Shown: in pieces, positions 43,279 to 53,039 of the stretch | How the letters are laid out: each line of letters opens with the position of its first letter | Numbering within the stretch: the stretch's first letter is position 1 | Assembly: GCA_944322335.1 (NCBI GenBank) | Contig: CALUOU010000006.1 | Coordinates: forward strand, 1 to 53,089 | Source of the DNA: an uncultured Bacteroides sp. | GTDB taxonomy: Bacteria; Bacteroidota; Bacteroidia; Bacteroidales; Bacteroidaceae | Reading direction: 5' to 3' | Length of the DNA: 53,089 bases | Made by a program: the position numbers and the translations under genes | The notes under the pieces: model-generated | Databases searched by the model: none | Told to the model about the DNA's origin: nothing | The model's input: the letters and a program-made list of their open reading frames with translations, nothing else

Positions 43279-43304
43279 AGGCGCGACTTTCACAAGCCAC
43301 GCCT
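43279..43304 (-). terminator. Terminator of the rimP-nusA-infB operon
   Basis: A 7-bp stem (43279-43285 with 43298-43304, one G-U pair) is followed on the minus strand by a short T run. Confidence 0.6.
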
Positions 43305-43342
43305 CCCTATTTATATTATGAAATATTTAATCGCCAAAAAGT

Positions 43343-46321
43343 CTATAGTGTCTGTTTCACTTCGATCTCTTCGTAAGTCTCGATGATGTCGCCCACCTTC
43401 AGGTCGTTGCAGTTCGTGAGACTGATGCCGCACTCGAAGTTGGTGCCCACCTCCTTCACATCGTCCTTGAAGCGCTTCAGGGCATTGATGCTTCCGGTAA
43501 AGATCACGATGCCGTCGCGGATGAGGCGCGCCTTGTCGCTGCGTTTCACCTTGCCGGTCTTGACCATGGCGCCCGCCACAGGGCCGACCTTGCTGATGTT
43601 GAAGACTTCGCGCACTTCGATCGTGGCTGTCACCTGCTCCTTCAGTGTCGGAGCCAGCATGCCTTCCATGGCTGACTTCACCTCCTCGATGGCATCATAG
43701 ATGACGGAGTACTTGCGGATGTCCACACCTTCCTGTTCGGCCAGCTTGGCAGCCGATCCCGAAGGACGCACCTGGAAGCCGACGATGATGGCATCGGACG
43801 CAGAGGCCAGCGAAACATCGGACTCGGAAATCTGTCCCACCCCTTTGTGGATGACATTCACCTGAATCTGTTCGGTAGACAGCTTGATGAGCGAATCGCT
43901 CAACGCCTCCACAGATCCGTCCACGTCGCCTTTCACAATGATGTTCAGCTCATGGAAATCGCCCAAAGCCAGACGGCGGCCCACTTCGTCGAGAGTCAGC
44001 ATCTTCTGGGTGCGGAGCCCTTGCTCACGCTGGAGCTGCTCGCGCTTGTTGGCGATCTCGCGGGCTTCCTGCTCGGTCTCGATCACGTGGAACGTGTCGC
44101 CTGCGGCAGGCGCGCCGTTCAAGCCCAGGATCAAGGCCGGTTCTGAGGGTCCGGCCTCTTTCATGCGCTGGTTACGCTCGTTGAACATGGCTTTCACCTT
44201 TCCGTAGTTGGTGCCGGCCAGCACAATGTCGCCCACTTTCAGCGTGCCGTTTGAGACGAGCACCGTCGCCACATAGCCACGGCCCTTGTCCAAAGAAGAC
44301 TCGATGATGGAGCCCGTGGCCTTGCGGTCCGGATTGGCCTTCAGCTCAAGCAGCTCGGCTTCGAGCAAGACTTTCTCCATCAGATCGTTCACGCCCGTCC
44401 CTTTCTTGGCTGAGATGTCTTGCGACTGGTATTTTCCTCCCCACTCTTCCACGAGGAAGTTCATGTTGGCCAGCTCTTCCTTTATCTTGTCGGGATTGGC
44501 TCCCGGCTTGTCTATCTTGTTGATGGCAAAGACGATGGGCACCCCCGCCGCCGTGGCGTGGTTGATGGCCTCCTTGGTCTGAGGCATCACGTTGTCGTCG
44601 GCTGCCACAATGATGATGGCAATGTCCGTCACCTTGGCTCCACGGGCACGCATAGCGGTGAAGGCTTCGTGTCCCGGCGTGTCCAGGAAGGTGATCTTGC
44701 GGCCGTCTTCCAGCGTCACGTTATACGCGCCGATGTGCTGGGTGATGCCGCCCGCCTCGCCGGCAATGACATTAGACTTGCGGATGTAGTCCAGCAGCGA
44801 AGTCTTGCCGTGGTCAACGTGTCCCATCACCGTCACAATGGGTGCCCGTGGCTGCAGGTCTTCCTCCTTGTCGGCTTCCTCCACGATGGCCTGAGCCACC
44901 TCGGCGCTGACATATTCCGTGTGGAATCCGAACTCTTCGGCCACGAGATTGATCGTCTCGGCATCCAGACGCTGGTTGATAGACACCATAATGCCCACAC
45001 TCATGCAGGTCGCGATGACTTGGGTCACGGGCACGTTCATCATGCTCGCCAGCTCATTGGCAGTCACGAACTCGGTCAGCTTCAGCACCTTGCTTTCAGC
45101 CTGCTCCTTGTTTTCCAGCTCATGCTGGCGTTCGGCCACCTGCTCGCGTTTCTCCTTCCTGTATTTGGCTCCCTTGTTTTTGCCTTTGGCAGTGAGCCGC
45201 GCCAAGGTTTCCTTCACCTGCTTGGCCACGTCTTCCTCGCTGACCTCCTGCTTGATGACGGGTTTCTTGAAGCGGTCTTTGCTCTTCTTGCCGCTGCCGG
45301 CCGCTGCGGACTGCTGGGAGCCTCCTCCCTTTGCCGGACGGTTTTCCTTGCCGCCTCCGCGCTGGAAATTCTGCACATCGTTGATGTCCACCCTTTCCTT
45401 GTTGATGCGGTTGCGTTTCTTCTTTCCGCCGCTGTCCTTGTCGCGGTCTCTGTCCTTGTCCTTAGCCTTGCCGTCTTCGTGACGGATTTCTTTGATGATG
45501 GCTTCTCTCAACTGCTTGCGCTGGTCCATGCGCTGCTTTTCCTTTTCTTCGCGTTCCTTCCGTTTCTCTTCTTTCGATTTCTTCTTGGGCCGCGTAGACT
45601 GGTTCAGGGCATCCAGATCGATCTGCCCCACCACATTGATTTTCGAGACAAATTCCGGCTGATGGATCTTGAAGATCTCCTCTTCCTTCGCCTCTGCCTC
45701 CTCGACCGTTGTCCAGGCAGGCTGTTTTCCCGCCGGCTCATCAGGAGCGGTGTCCGGGCGGGGCTGTTCCTCCGGAGCAGGCGTGTCCTTTTCCGGCGCA
45801 TGGGCTGCGGGAGCGTCAGCCTTGTCCGGCTTGGCAGCAGGCTGCGGTTGAGATGGGGTTGCAGCCTCTGCGGGCTGAGAGTCATGATCGATGGCAGGCT
45901 TTTCGGATGCTGTTTCCGATGCAGCCACAGTAGTTTCCGTCTTCACGTCGTTTTTCTTGTCTTTATCTTTGTTCTTATTGGGTTTGCGGTCAAATTGCGT
46001 CAAGTCAATCTTTCCCACTGGTGTAAATCTCGGAAGCGCGTCCTTGGGGAGCACGGTCCTGATTTCCTCGGTTTCCGTTTTTTCCTGTGTATCATGACCG
46101 GCCATCGTTGCAGATGGTTTGCGGTCTCTGGCCGACCGATCTGTCTTTTTCTTAAGGTCTTTGTCTGTACTAAACTCTTTCTTGAGCATTTCAAACTGCT
46201 CGTCCGTAATTCTTGTATTAGGATTTGCCTCCACGGTAAATCCCTTCCGCTGCAGGAACTCGACAGCCGTCGTAATTCCCACATTCAAATCTCTTGTTAC
46301 TTTATTTAACCTTATCGTCAT
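43343..46321 (-). CDS. infB: Translation initiation factor IF-2
   Basis: GTPase that places initiator tRNA on the 30S subunit. The ATG at 46321 ([18 protein letters not shown]) gives 992 aa. The IF2 N-terminal domain (1-55) is followed by a long low-complexity linker rich in Lys, Glu, Pro and Asp (about 60-420). The G domain starts near 498: G1 [10 protein letters not shown]2 [10 protein letters not shown]3 DTPGHEAF, G4 NKID, G5 SAKKG. The last domain ends at [19 protein letters not shown]. The length is typical of Bacteroidetes IF-2. Last gene of the rimP-nusA-infB operon, 101 nt after nusA. Confidence 0.97.
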   Translation of the reverse strand: MTIRLNKVTRDLNVGITTAVEFLQRKGFTVEANPNTRITDEQFEMLKKEFSTDKDLKKKTDRSARDRKPSATMAGHDTQEKTETEEIRTVLPKDALPRFTPVGKIDLTQFDRKPNKNKDKDKKNDVKTETTVAASETASEKPAIDHDSQPAEAATPSQPQPAAKPDKADAPAAHAPEKDTPAPEEQPRPDTAPDEPAGKQPAWTTVEEAEAKEEEIFKIHQPEFVSKINVVGQIDLDALNQSTRPKKKSKEEKRKEREEKEKQRMDQRKQLREAIIKEIRHEDGKAKDKDRDRDKDSGGKKKRNRINKERVDINDVQNFQRGGGKENRPAKGGGSQQSAAAGSGKKSKDRFKKPVIKQEVSEEDVAKQVKETLARLTAKGKNKGAKYRKEKREQVAERQHELENKEQAESKVLKLTEFVTANELASMMNVPVTQVIATCMSVGIMVSINQRLDAETINLVAEEFGFHTEYVSAEVAQAIVEEADKEEDLQPRAPIVTVMGHVDHGKTSLLDYIRKSNVIAGEAGGITQHIGAYNVTLEDGRKITFLDTPGHEAFTAMRARGAKVTDIAIIIVAADDNVMPQTKEAINHATAAGVPIVFAINKIDKPGANPDKIKEELANMNFLVEEWGGKYQSQDISAKKGTGVNDLMEKVLLEAELLELKANPDRKATGSIIESSLDKGRGYVATVLVSNGTLKVGDIVLAGTNYGKVKAMFNERNQRMKEAGPSEPALILGLNGAPAAGDTFHVIETEQEAREIANKREQLQREQGLRTQKMLTLDEVGRRLALGDFHELNIIVKGDVDGSVEALSDSLIKLSTEQIQVNVIHKGVGQISESDVSLASASDAIIVGFQVRPSGSAAKLAEQEGVDIRKYSVIYDAIEEVKSAMEGMLAPTLKEQVTATIEVREVFNISKVGPVAGAMVKTGKVKRSDKARLIRDGIVIFTGSINALKRFKDDVKEVGTNFECGISLTNCNDLKVGDIIETYEEIEVKQTL

Positions 46322-46422
46322 AAATTCTTTTAATGGTGATCCTATCATGCCGTCCGGAGACTACCGTCACTCCAATCTGCGCCGCGCCCTGCATAAACAA
46401 GGCTCAGGCCACGGGACGCACA

Positions 46423-47682
46423 TTATTCGTCTTCAAATTCTTTTCTCAAAACCCGTAATACCTCGTCGACCGTCTCTTCTTCCAGGTCAGTCTTTTCGAT
46501 CAGCATCTCGCGGGGGGCGTTCAGCACAGCCTTGGCCGTATCAATGCCGATGGCCTTGATGGCGTCGATCACCCATCCGTCTATCTCGTCGCGGAACTCG
46601 TCCAGATAGATGTCTTCGTCTTCGGACACGCCGTCCAGCTCGCGGAACACGTCGATGGTATATTCCGTCAGCATGCTGGCCAGCTTGATGTTCAGTCCGC
46701 CCTTGCCGATAGCCAGCGAGACTTCTTCCGGCTTGAGGAAGACTTCCGCTTTGTGCTCCTCCTCGTTCAGGCGGATGGAGGAAATCTTGGCGGGACTCAA
46801 AGCGCGCTGGATGAAGAGCTGCGTGTTGGCCGTATAGTTGATTACGTCGATGTTTTCGTTGCGCAATTCCCTCACGATGCCATGGATGCGGCTTCCCTTC
46901 ACGCCTACGCAGGCTCCCACGGGGTCGATGCGGTCGTCGTAAGACTCCACGGCGATCTTGGCCCGTTCGCCGGGGATTCGGGCTATCTTCTTGACCGTGA
47001 TCAGGCCATCGTTGATCTCAGGCACTTCCATCTCCAGCAGGCGCTGCAGGAAGACGGGCGAGGTGCGCGAGAGGATGATCTTGGGATTGTTGTTCTTGTT
47101 GTCCACTCTGGCCACCACGGCGCGGGCCGTTTCTCCCTTGCGGTAGAAGTCGCTGGGGATCTGTTCGGTCTTGGGCAGCAGGAGCTCGTTGCCTTCGTCA
47201 TCGATCAGGAGGATTTCCTTCTTCCAGATCTGGTAGACCTCGGCTGTCACGATGGTTCCCACCTTATCTATATATTTATTATAAAGCGTATCCTTTTCCA
47301 GCTCCAGAATCTTGGAAGCCAGCGTCTGCCGCAGGTTCAGAATGGCCCGGCGTCCAAACTTGGCAAAGTTCACCTCGTCCGTCACCTCTTCGCCCACCTC
47401 ATAGGAAGCGTCGATCTTGCGCGCCTCGCTCAACGAGATCTGCATGTTGGGGTTATCCAGATCCTCGTCGGCCACCACCTCTCTGTTCCGCCAGATCTCA
47501 AAGTCCCCTTTGTCCGGATTGACAATCACGTCGTAGTTCTCGTCCGTGCCAAACATCTTGGCGATCACGCTGCGGAAGGACTCTTCGAGCACGTTCACCA
47601 TGGTGGGCCTGTCGATATTCTTCAGTTCCTTAAACTCTGAAAAGGTGTCTATCAAGCTGACTGTTTCTTCTTTCTTAGCCAT
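46423..47682 (-). CDS. nusA: Transcription termination/antitermination factor NusA
   Basis: Binds RNA polymerase and nascent RNA to modulate pausing, termination and antitermination. It is 419 aa: the N-terminal RNAP-binding domain (1-130), an S1 domain (about 135-200, VGTIVTAEVYQIWKKEILLI), KH1 (about 235-300, CVGVKGSRIHGIVRELRNE) and KH2 (about 305-370, LAIGKGGLNIKLASML). The C-terminal acidic repeats of the Escherichia coli protein are absent, which is normal outside Gammaproteobacteria. Start 5 nt after rimP, so translation is tightly linked. Confidence 0.97.
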   Translation of the reverse strand: MAKKEETVSLIDTFSEFKELKNIDRPTMVNVLEESFRSVIAKMFGTDENYDVIVNPDKGDFEIWRNREVVADEDLDNPNMQISLSEARKIDASYEVGEEVTDEVNFAKFGRRAILNLRQTLASKILELEKDTLYNKYIDKVGTIVTAEVYQIWKKEILLIDDEGNELLLPKTEQIPSDFYRKGETARAVVARVDNKNNNPKIILSRTSPVFLQRLLEMEVPEINDGLITVKKIARIPGERAKIAVESYDDRIDPVGACVGVKGSRIHGIVRELRNENIDVINYTANTQLFIQRALSPAKISSIRLNEEEHKAEVFLKPEEVSLAIGKGGLNIKLASMLTEYTIDVFRELDGVSEDEDIYLDEFRDEIDGWVIDAIKAIGIDTAKAVLNAPREMLIEKTDLEEETVDEVLRVLRKEFEDE

Positions 47683-47687
47683 AGTCT

Positions 47688-48155
47688 TTATTTAAAGCTG
47701 ATTAAGTATTTAGTATATTTAATGTCTCCGTAAGCGAAGGTCAGATCCTCGTCCACCATCTTGGGGCGTTTCGCGCCTTCCTCCCTCACTTTCTTCTGAA
47801 CGGTTACGGTAAACTGTTGTTCGTCGGCAGTCTTGAGCACGCCTTTCAGCTTGCGGCCGTCACCCGTAAGCACCTCCACCTCACAGCCAACATGGTTGAC
47901 ATACTGCGCCGGCACCTTGAAAGGCTGGCCAAGTCCGGCGGAGCCTACTTCCAGCTCATAATCTTCTTTCTCGCGGTTCAGCTTGGATTCTATGTATCGG
48001 CTCAAGTCCACACAATCTTCAATCCAAACACCATCCTTGTGGTCTATCTCCACCACAATCTTATCGTCGGGGCTGACCGTCACTTCCACTAAGAAGTAGT
48101 CTTTTCCTTCCAGCCACTCATCAACAAGCTGACAAACTGTTTTCTTTTCTATCAT
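47688..48155 (-). CDS. rimP: Ribosome maturation factor RimP
   Basis: Needed for 30S subunit maturation. It is 155 aa with the two family domains: the N-terminal alpha/beta part (VEVTVSPDDKIVVEIDHKDG; CVDLSRYIESKL; YELEVGSAGLGQPF) and the C-terminal SH3-like part (VEVLTGDGRKLKGVLKTAD). SPGLDRPL of other species is SAGLGQPF here, as usual in Bacteroidetes. First gene of rimP-nusA-infB, with a promoter and a hairpin in the leader. Confidence 0.95.
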   Translation of the reverse strand: MIEKKTVCQLVDEWLEGKDYFLVEVTVSPDDKIVVEIDHKDGVWIEDCVDLSRYIESKLNREKEDYELEVGSAGLGQPFKVPAQYVNHVGCEVEVLTGDGRKLKGVLKTADEQQFTVTVQKKVREEGAKRPKMVDEDLTFAYGDIKYTKYLISFK

Positions 48156-48173
48156 AGATTAACTAATAAGAAC

Positions 48174-48199
48174 AAAAAAGAGGAGCTTTATCGCCCCTC
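48174..48199 (-). terminator. Leader hairpin with U run before rimP (possible attenuator)
   Basis: On the minus strand GAGGGGC (48193-48199), a 6-nt loop and GCTCCTC (48180-48186) form a 7-bp stem with one G-U pair, followed by six T (48174-48179). It lies between the promoter and the rimP start, so it would stop transcription before the operon. Confidence 0.65.
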
Positions 48200-48221
48200 C
48201 TCCATCATCCGTTTCCGGTTG

Positions 48222-48252
48222 CAAAGATAGGAATAATCTGTTCAAGTACAAA
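48222..48252 (-). promoter_or_regulatory. Promoter of rimP-nusA-infB
   Basis: On the minus strand TTTG (48249-48252), a 19-nt spacer and TATCTTTG (48222-48229). Confidence 0.8.
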
Positions 48253-48528
48253 ATATTATAAAGAAAAAAAAGCCGAAGCACCTCCGCAGCACCCATTTGC
48301 AGGGCTTTTGAGGCAGGCAAAGCCTTGCGGCGAAAAAACACGGAAGAAAGCCATCGGGTCTCACAGCTGACATTTTGCTTCATTTTTCACCCATCGGCTG
48401 ACAACCGCATTTTTCAAAACCACCCAACGGGAGAAGCATTTCCCGCCCAAAGCGAATATTTATGCAAAAACAGGCCTCAAACGAGCTGTTTATACATGAA
48501 AAAAGACCGTCCGGCCTGCATTTTCTCC
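48253..48528. other. Intergenic stretch without a recognised gene
   Basis: Short frames on both strands have no family features or codon signal. I see only A/T-rich and simple sequence before the repeat array. Confidence 0.5.
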
Positions 48529-48625
48529 GCACGGAGCTTGCACCGTGTTTGCACGGAGCTTGCATGCTGCATGCACACCGCTGACGATCGACATGCACGG
48601 AGCAAGCCCCGTGTCCGAAGGGAGC
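48529..48625. repeat. GCACGGAGC tandem array, exact 22-nt period, five copies
   Basis: Cores are at 48529 (GCACGGAGC), 48551 (GCACGGAGC), 48573 (GCACACCGC), 48595 (GCACGGAGC) and 48617 (GAAGGGAGC). Every step is 22 nt even where the sequence has drifted. The bases after the core are TTGCA-like in the first two copies. Confidence 0.8.
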
Positions 48626-49000
48626 CTGCATCCGGCATTTTGAAGGCTCAAAACGGGCCGGGAAGCGGCTGTTTTCTTCTATTTCAAATGTAAGCATTTC
48701 GCTATCTGTTTATTTATGAAGAAGATGAATGCTTTTCGTTCTCGAAAATCCGAAGTCCCCTACCCTTGGGCTGAAATACGCGATTCTCAGGCCGTGAGGA
48801 AAGCAAAGTGTCAAAACGTCAAGCAGGCATGGGTGTTTTTCCGGAGAATGCCGCCACGTTTTCCCGCCGAAAGGCATGGATGTTTCATTTTTATCGTATC
48901 TTTGTCGGAGCGCAGCGCAGACGTTGTGCCCCGCCTGCAGGCAGGCTTTCATGATTTTAAGTTCAACTAAAAAACAGTTCACGGGGTGATTGCTTCTGAC
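48626..49000. other. Intergenic stretch with the promoter of the membrane regulator
   Basis: TATCTTTG at 48897-48904 matches TAnnTTTG and would give a leader of about 90 nt. Small open frames on both strands around 48716-49138 are not called, because they overlap this promoter and lack family features. Confidence 0.5.
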
Positions 49001-50434
49001 ATGAGAAAAAGAATATGGATAGGCATGATGCTGATGATGCTCGCCTTGTGCCCGTCGGTGGCACGGGGGCAGATGCTTTTCGAGCCATTGGGCACGGGAA
49101 ACGGCCTGGCAGCCGACTATGTGGTGTACATCCTGCAACTGAAAGACAACCGGATAGCGGCGGTCACGCTGGACGATGTCAATATATGGGACGGGAAAGA
49201 CTTCCGGCGGATACGCAAGTCAAGGGAAGATTTCACGCCCCTTCCCGGTTACCGGGGCGGCTATCATGCCTATATTGACAAGGAAGAAGGGATGTGGATT
49301 AAGGATTATGGCCGCCTGTGGCACTATGACAAAGACTGGAAACAAGTGGAGCAACCCCTGCCGGAAGGCTGCGATGACGTGTTTGTGGACGATGACGGCG
49401 AAGTGTATTTCATCCAACAAAACCCAGAGAACCCCATGCTCGACCTGAAGGCGGTGGACGGCTGCCGGTATGAGTTTTATGCAGATGGAAGCTTGCGGTG
49501 TTTTGCAGGCAGAAGCGGGAAACTGCTCTACGAAAACCGGTTGCCCTTGGCTGACTCCCAAGTGGAATCGTCGCTGGTGGTGACAGACTATCAACGGAAG
49601 AAATTCTACCAGTTGCTGAACCAGCGTTTTTGCATGGTGTTTGACCTCAAAAGCCGGCAATGGAGTGAGATATTCCGGTCGGAAAGGCTGCACACCATTG
49701 CCTTGGCCGGCCCGAACACGGCCCTGATAACCTCGTATGACGGCATGTGGAAAATAGACCTGACAAACCTGAAGGCCGAAAACATAGGCCAAATCAAGCT
49801 GACAGACGGCTATTATGTGTCTTCCAGCCGGCTGAACACAGTGTTCCGCGACCGCGAGGGGAGGCTTTGGTTGGGGTCGTATGACCGTGGATTGCTGCGG
49901 GGCTGCCCGCCACAGGCACGGACGGCATGGGGCACTGCCGGGCTGTGGGCAGGCGGAGTGATAGTGGTGGTGGGCTTCGCACTACTCTATCGCCGGAACA
50001 GGCTCCGCAAGGCCAAGGCCGGAGGGGCACTCCTCCCGCCGGAAAAGCCGGCAGAAGAAAAGGGAAAAGAGCGAAAGGGAAAAGAAGCGCAACCGGCCCG
50101 GCATGAAGAACTGATGGCCAAAGCAAGGGCAATGGTGGAAAACAATTTAGCCAACCCTGAATATAGCGTGGAAAAACTGGCACAAGACCTGTGCATGGAT
50201 CGCACGGGGCTTTATAAAAAGATGAAGGCTGCCACAAACCAGTCGCCCTTAGAGTTCATCAAAAGCATCCGCCTGGCCCATGCAGCCCAACTCATGAAGG
50301 AGGGCAACCTCTCAATGCAGGAAATAGCGGCCCGGTCGGGCATGGGCTCGGCAAGGCACATGATGCAATGTTTCAAAGCCCTGAACAAGAAGCAGGAACG
50401 CGGTGAAGGCCAAGAGCGCAAGCAGGGGGAATGA
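49001..50434 (+). CDS. Membrane-bound AraC-type regulator with periplasmic propeller-like sensor
   Basis: Predicted 477-aa inner-membrane regulator. The signal peptide (MRKRIWIGMMLMMLALCPSV) is followed by about 285 residues of propeller-like periplasmic sequence of the type found in hybrid two-component sensors: LGTGNGLAADYVVYILQL at the start, and the typical FRDREGRLWLGSYDRGLLR near residue 295. A transmembrane helix spans about 309-332 (LWAGGVIVVVGFALLYRR), a Lys/Glu-rich linker follows, and then an AraC-type double helix-turn-helix (about 370-465; YSVEKLAQDLCMDRTGLYK; MQEIAARSGMGSARHMMQC). The kinase and receiver domains of a full hybrid sensor are absent, so signal passes directly from sensor to DNA-binding domain. 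It probably controls the GH31 gene 116 nt downstream. Confidence 0.85.
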   Translation: MRKRIWIGMMLMMLALCPSVARGQMLFEPLGTGNGLAADYVVYILQLKDNRIAAVTLDDVNIWDGKDFRRIRKSREDFTPLPGYRGGYHAYIDKEEGMWIKDYGRLWHYDKDWKQVEQPLPEGCDDVFVDDDGEVYFIQQNPENPMLDLKAVDGCRYEFYADGSLRCFAGRSGKLLYENRLPLADSQVESSLVVTDYQRKKFYQLLNQRFCMVFDLKSRQWSEIFRSERLHTIALAGPNTALITSYDGMWKIDLTNLKAENIGQIKLTDGYYVSSSRLNTVFRDREGRLWLGSYDRGLLRGCPPQARTAWGTAGLWAGGVIVVVGFALLYRRNRLRKAKAGGALLPPEKPAEEKGKERKGKEAQPARHEELMAKARAMVENNLANPEYSVEKLAQDLCMDRTGLYKKMKAATNQSPLEFIKSIRLAHAAQLMKEGNLSMQEIAARSGMGSARHMMQCFKALNKKQERGEGQERKQGE

Positions 50435-50513
50435 ACGTGCCGGAATGTTGAAATCAACAAATGAGCACGCTGAATATCAACAAACTCAGATAAGCGCATC
50501 AACCGGCGGAAAG

Positions 50514-50521
50514 TAATTTTG
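50514..50521 (+). promoter_or_regulatory. -7 element of the GH31 gene
   Basis: TAATTTTG, 29 nt before the ATG. No -33 box was seen, which would fit a promoter that needs an activator. Confidence 0.6.
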
Positions 50522-50550
50522 CGGCATGTTTAACCCACAAAATTACTGAT

Positions 50551-52917
50551 ATGAAACAAATCGTTTATCTGAAGAGACAGGCACTTTTGCTGATGTGCCT
50601 GCTTGCAGCCTCTGTCCATTGCCTGGCACAGAAGGTGGAGTTTTACACGCCCCGCACGGTGCGAATCACGAAAGACAACGGTGTGCCGTCTGCAAAGAAA
50701 TCACTGGTGGTGACGGCCTTGCCGGAAGCAGTGGAAATCAGCTGTGAGCAGACCGAGACGGGCGTGGTCTACCGCTCCTCGGCATTGACCGTCAGCGTGA
50801 GCCAAGGGCGCGTCACCTTTGCCGACCCTGCGGGAAACATCCTGATGCAGGAGGGGGAAGCCGCTTTCATCCCCATCATGCGCGGGCCGGACAAATGGTC
50901 CTACCGGGTGAAACAGGCTTTTTCGGTGGAGAAAGATGAAGCCATCTACGGCTTAGGGTTCCTGCAAAACGGCAAGATGAACCAGCGCGGGGAAAACCGC
51001 AGGATGGAACAGGGCAATACAGAAGATTACTCCCATTTCTATCAAAGCATCAAGGGCTATGGCATCTATTGGGACAATTATTCCCCCACCATCTTCCGCT
51101 CGCCCGAAGCAGGACAGGAAGGCGAGATTGTCCTTGAGTCGGAAGTGGGAGACGCGATTGATTACTATTTCATCTTTGGGGAAGATGCCGACGGGGTGAT
51201 TGCCGAAATGCGCCACCTCTCCGGCCATGTGCCCATGCTCCCGCTGTGGACCTACGGTTTCCATCAGAGCCGTGAACGCTATGCAAGCCAAGACGAGTTG
51301 CTGGAGGTGGTGCGCAAATACCGTGAACAGGGCATTCCCTTTGACGGCATTGTGCAGGACTGGCAATACTGGGGCAACAGTTACCTGTGGAACGCCATGG
51401 AGTTCCTGGCCGACGGGTATTACAATCCCCAGCTCATGATGGAACAAATACACCGGCAACATGCCCGCCTGAGCATATCGGTGTGGTCATCGTTCGGCAT
51501 CGGCACCAAAGGCTACCGCGAGATGAAGGAGAAAGGACATCTGCTGGATTTCGAGACATTCCCGCCAAGCGGCATGCCCCAATGGCCGCCACGCGATGAC
51601 TACCCAAGCGGGGCCAGATGTTATGACCCCTACAGCGAGGAAGCACGCGACATATACTGGCGCAACCTCTCCCGCCTGCACCGGCTGAACATAGACGGCT
51701 GGTGGATGGATTCTACCGACCCCGATTTCTATAATTATAAAGACAGCGACCTGGATGTCCCCACGGCCATGGGTTCCTTGCGTTCGGTGCGCAATGCTTA
51801 TCCGTTGATGACCGTGGAAGGCGTGTACCGCCACCACCAGGAAGCCGATTCCACCAAACGGGTGTTCATCTTCACGCGGTCATACTTTGCCGGGCAGCAG
51901 CGCACGGGGGCACACACCTGGAGCGGCGACATAGAGTCCAGCTGGGAAAGCCTTCGCCGGCAGATTCCGGGATGCCTGAACTTCACGCTCACGGCCAATC
52001 CCAACATCCACAGCGATATAGGCGGTTTCCTGGCCGGCAACTACAATGTGAAGGGCTGGAACAGTGCGAAAGACCATCCACAGTTCCACGAGCTGTATGT
52101 GCGCTGGATGCAGTTAGGCGTATTCATGCCCATGATGCGCAGCCATGGCACGGACACCTGGCGTGAAATCTATTATTATGGCAAGAAGGGGGAACCGGTG
52201 TATGACGCCTTGGTGGCAGCGGTGAAATTCCGCTATCGGTTGCTGCCCTACATTTATAGCCTGGCCTGGCAGGTCTCGCAGAACGATGATTCATTCATGC
52301 GGGCACTGTTCATGGACTTCAAGGACGACAAATCCACCTGGAACAACAGCCGGCAATTCATGTTCGGCCACAACATACTGGTCTGCCCCGTGGTGAACGC
52401 GCTGTACACACCCGAAGAGGTGAACAAGTCGGAAGAAGCCCTGAACATGCAGGTGAACTGGAACGAGCCGAAAACCTATGATGTGTACCTGCCCGAAGGC
52501 TGCCAATGGTATGACTTCTGGACCCATGAAAGACTGGAAGGAGGGACCACGGTGGCAGCTCCGGCTCCCCTGTCGCACGCTCCCCTGTATGTGCGGGCCG
52601 GCAGCATCCTGACGTTAGGGCCGGACGTGCAGTATAGCAATGAGAACCGCTTCGAGGACATCACCATCAGCGTGTTTCCCGGTGCCAACGCCGACTTTGT
52701 GTTGTATGAAGACGAAGGAGACAACTATCACTACGAAAAAGGGCAATACACCCTCATCCCCCTGCACTGGAACGAACGGTCGGGCACACTGACCATCGGC
52801 AAACGCCAAGGACAATTCCCCGGCATGCTGAAAAACCGCCGCTTCCACGTGAACATCATCGGCAAGGGCGAAACCCGCACAGTGAACTATACGGGAAAAG
52901 CCGTGAGGGTGAAGTGA
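50551..52917 (+). CDS. Glycoside hydrolase family 31 protein (alpha-glucosidase/alpha-xylosidase type)
   Basis: Exported retaining alpha-glycosidase of 788 aa. The signal peptide is YLKRQALLLMCLLAASVHCLAQ. The N-terminal beta-sandwich domain runs to about 215, then the TIM barrel starts with WTYGFHQSRERYASQDEL. The nucleophile is Asp387 in GWWMDSTDPD and the acid/base is Asp460 in HTWSGDIESSW. C-terminal beta domains follow, including a DUF5110-like end (ITISVFPGANADFVLYEDEG). The specificity (glucose, xylose or galactose) cannot be decided from motifs; the WMDSTDPD nucleophile loop resembles xylosidase-type members. It is next to the AraC-type membrane regulator. No SusC/SusD pair is in the window. 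Confidence 0.93.
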   Translation: MKQIVYLKRQALLLMCLLAASVHCLAQKVEFYTPRTVRITKDNGVPSAKKSLVVTALPEAVEISCEQTETGVVYRSSALTVSVSQGRVTFADPAGNILMQEGEAAFIPIMRGPDKWSYRVKQAFSVEKDEAIYGLGFLQNGKMNQRGENRRMEQGNTEDYSHFYQSIKGYGIYWDNYSPTIFRSPEAGQEGEIVLESEVGDAIDYYFIFGEDADGVIAEMRHLSGHVPMLPLWTYGFHQSRERYASQDELLEVVRKYREQGIPFDGIVQDWQYWGNSYLWNAMEFLADGYYNPQLMMEQIHRQHARLSISVWSSFGIGTKGYREMKEKGHLLDFETFPPSGMPQWPPRDDYPSGARCYDPYSEEARDIYWRNLSRLHRLNIDGWWMDSTDPDFYNYKDSDLDVPTAMGSLRSVRNAYPLMTVEGVYRHHQEADSTKRVFIFTRSYFAGQQRTGAHTWSGDIESSWESLRRQIPGCLNFTLTANPNIHSDIGGFLAGNYNVKGWNSAKDHPQFHELYVRWMQLGVFMPMMRSHGTDTWREIYYYGKKGEPVYDALVAAVKFRYRLLPYIYSLAWQVSQNDDSFMRALFMDFKDDKSTWNNSRQFMFGHNILVCPVVNALYTPEEVNKSEEALNMQVNWNEPKTYDVYLPEGCQWYDFWTHERLEGGTTVAAPAPLSHAPLYVRAGSILTLGPDVQYSNENRFEDITISVFPGANADFVLYEDEGDNYHYEKGQYTLIPLHWNERSGTLTIGKRQGQFPGMLKNRRFHVNIIGKGETRTVNYTGKAVRVK

Positions 52918-53039
52918 CAACCTGTAGGGAGAACGGACTTGATGCCTTATTATTTGTTAAAACCCACGGGTAGTTGCAACTTTTCCTGCCCGCCACACGA
53001 CTAACAGGGCATCAACAAAAATCTGAAAAACCAAAAGAA

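Noticed and set aside
48710-49138. Minus-strand frame of 142 codons before the AraC-type regulator
   Set aside because: It overlaps the start and promoter of the regulator and has no recognisable domain.
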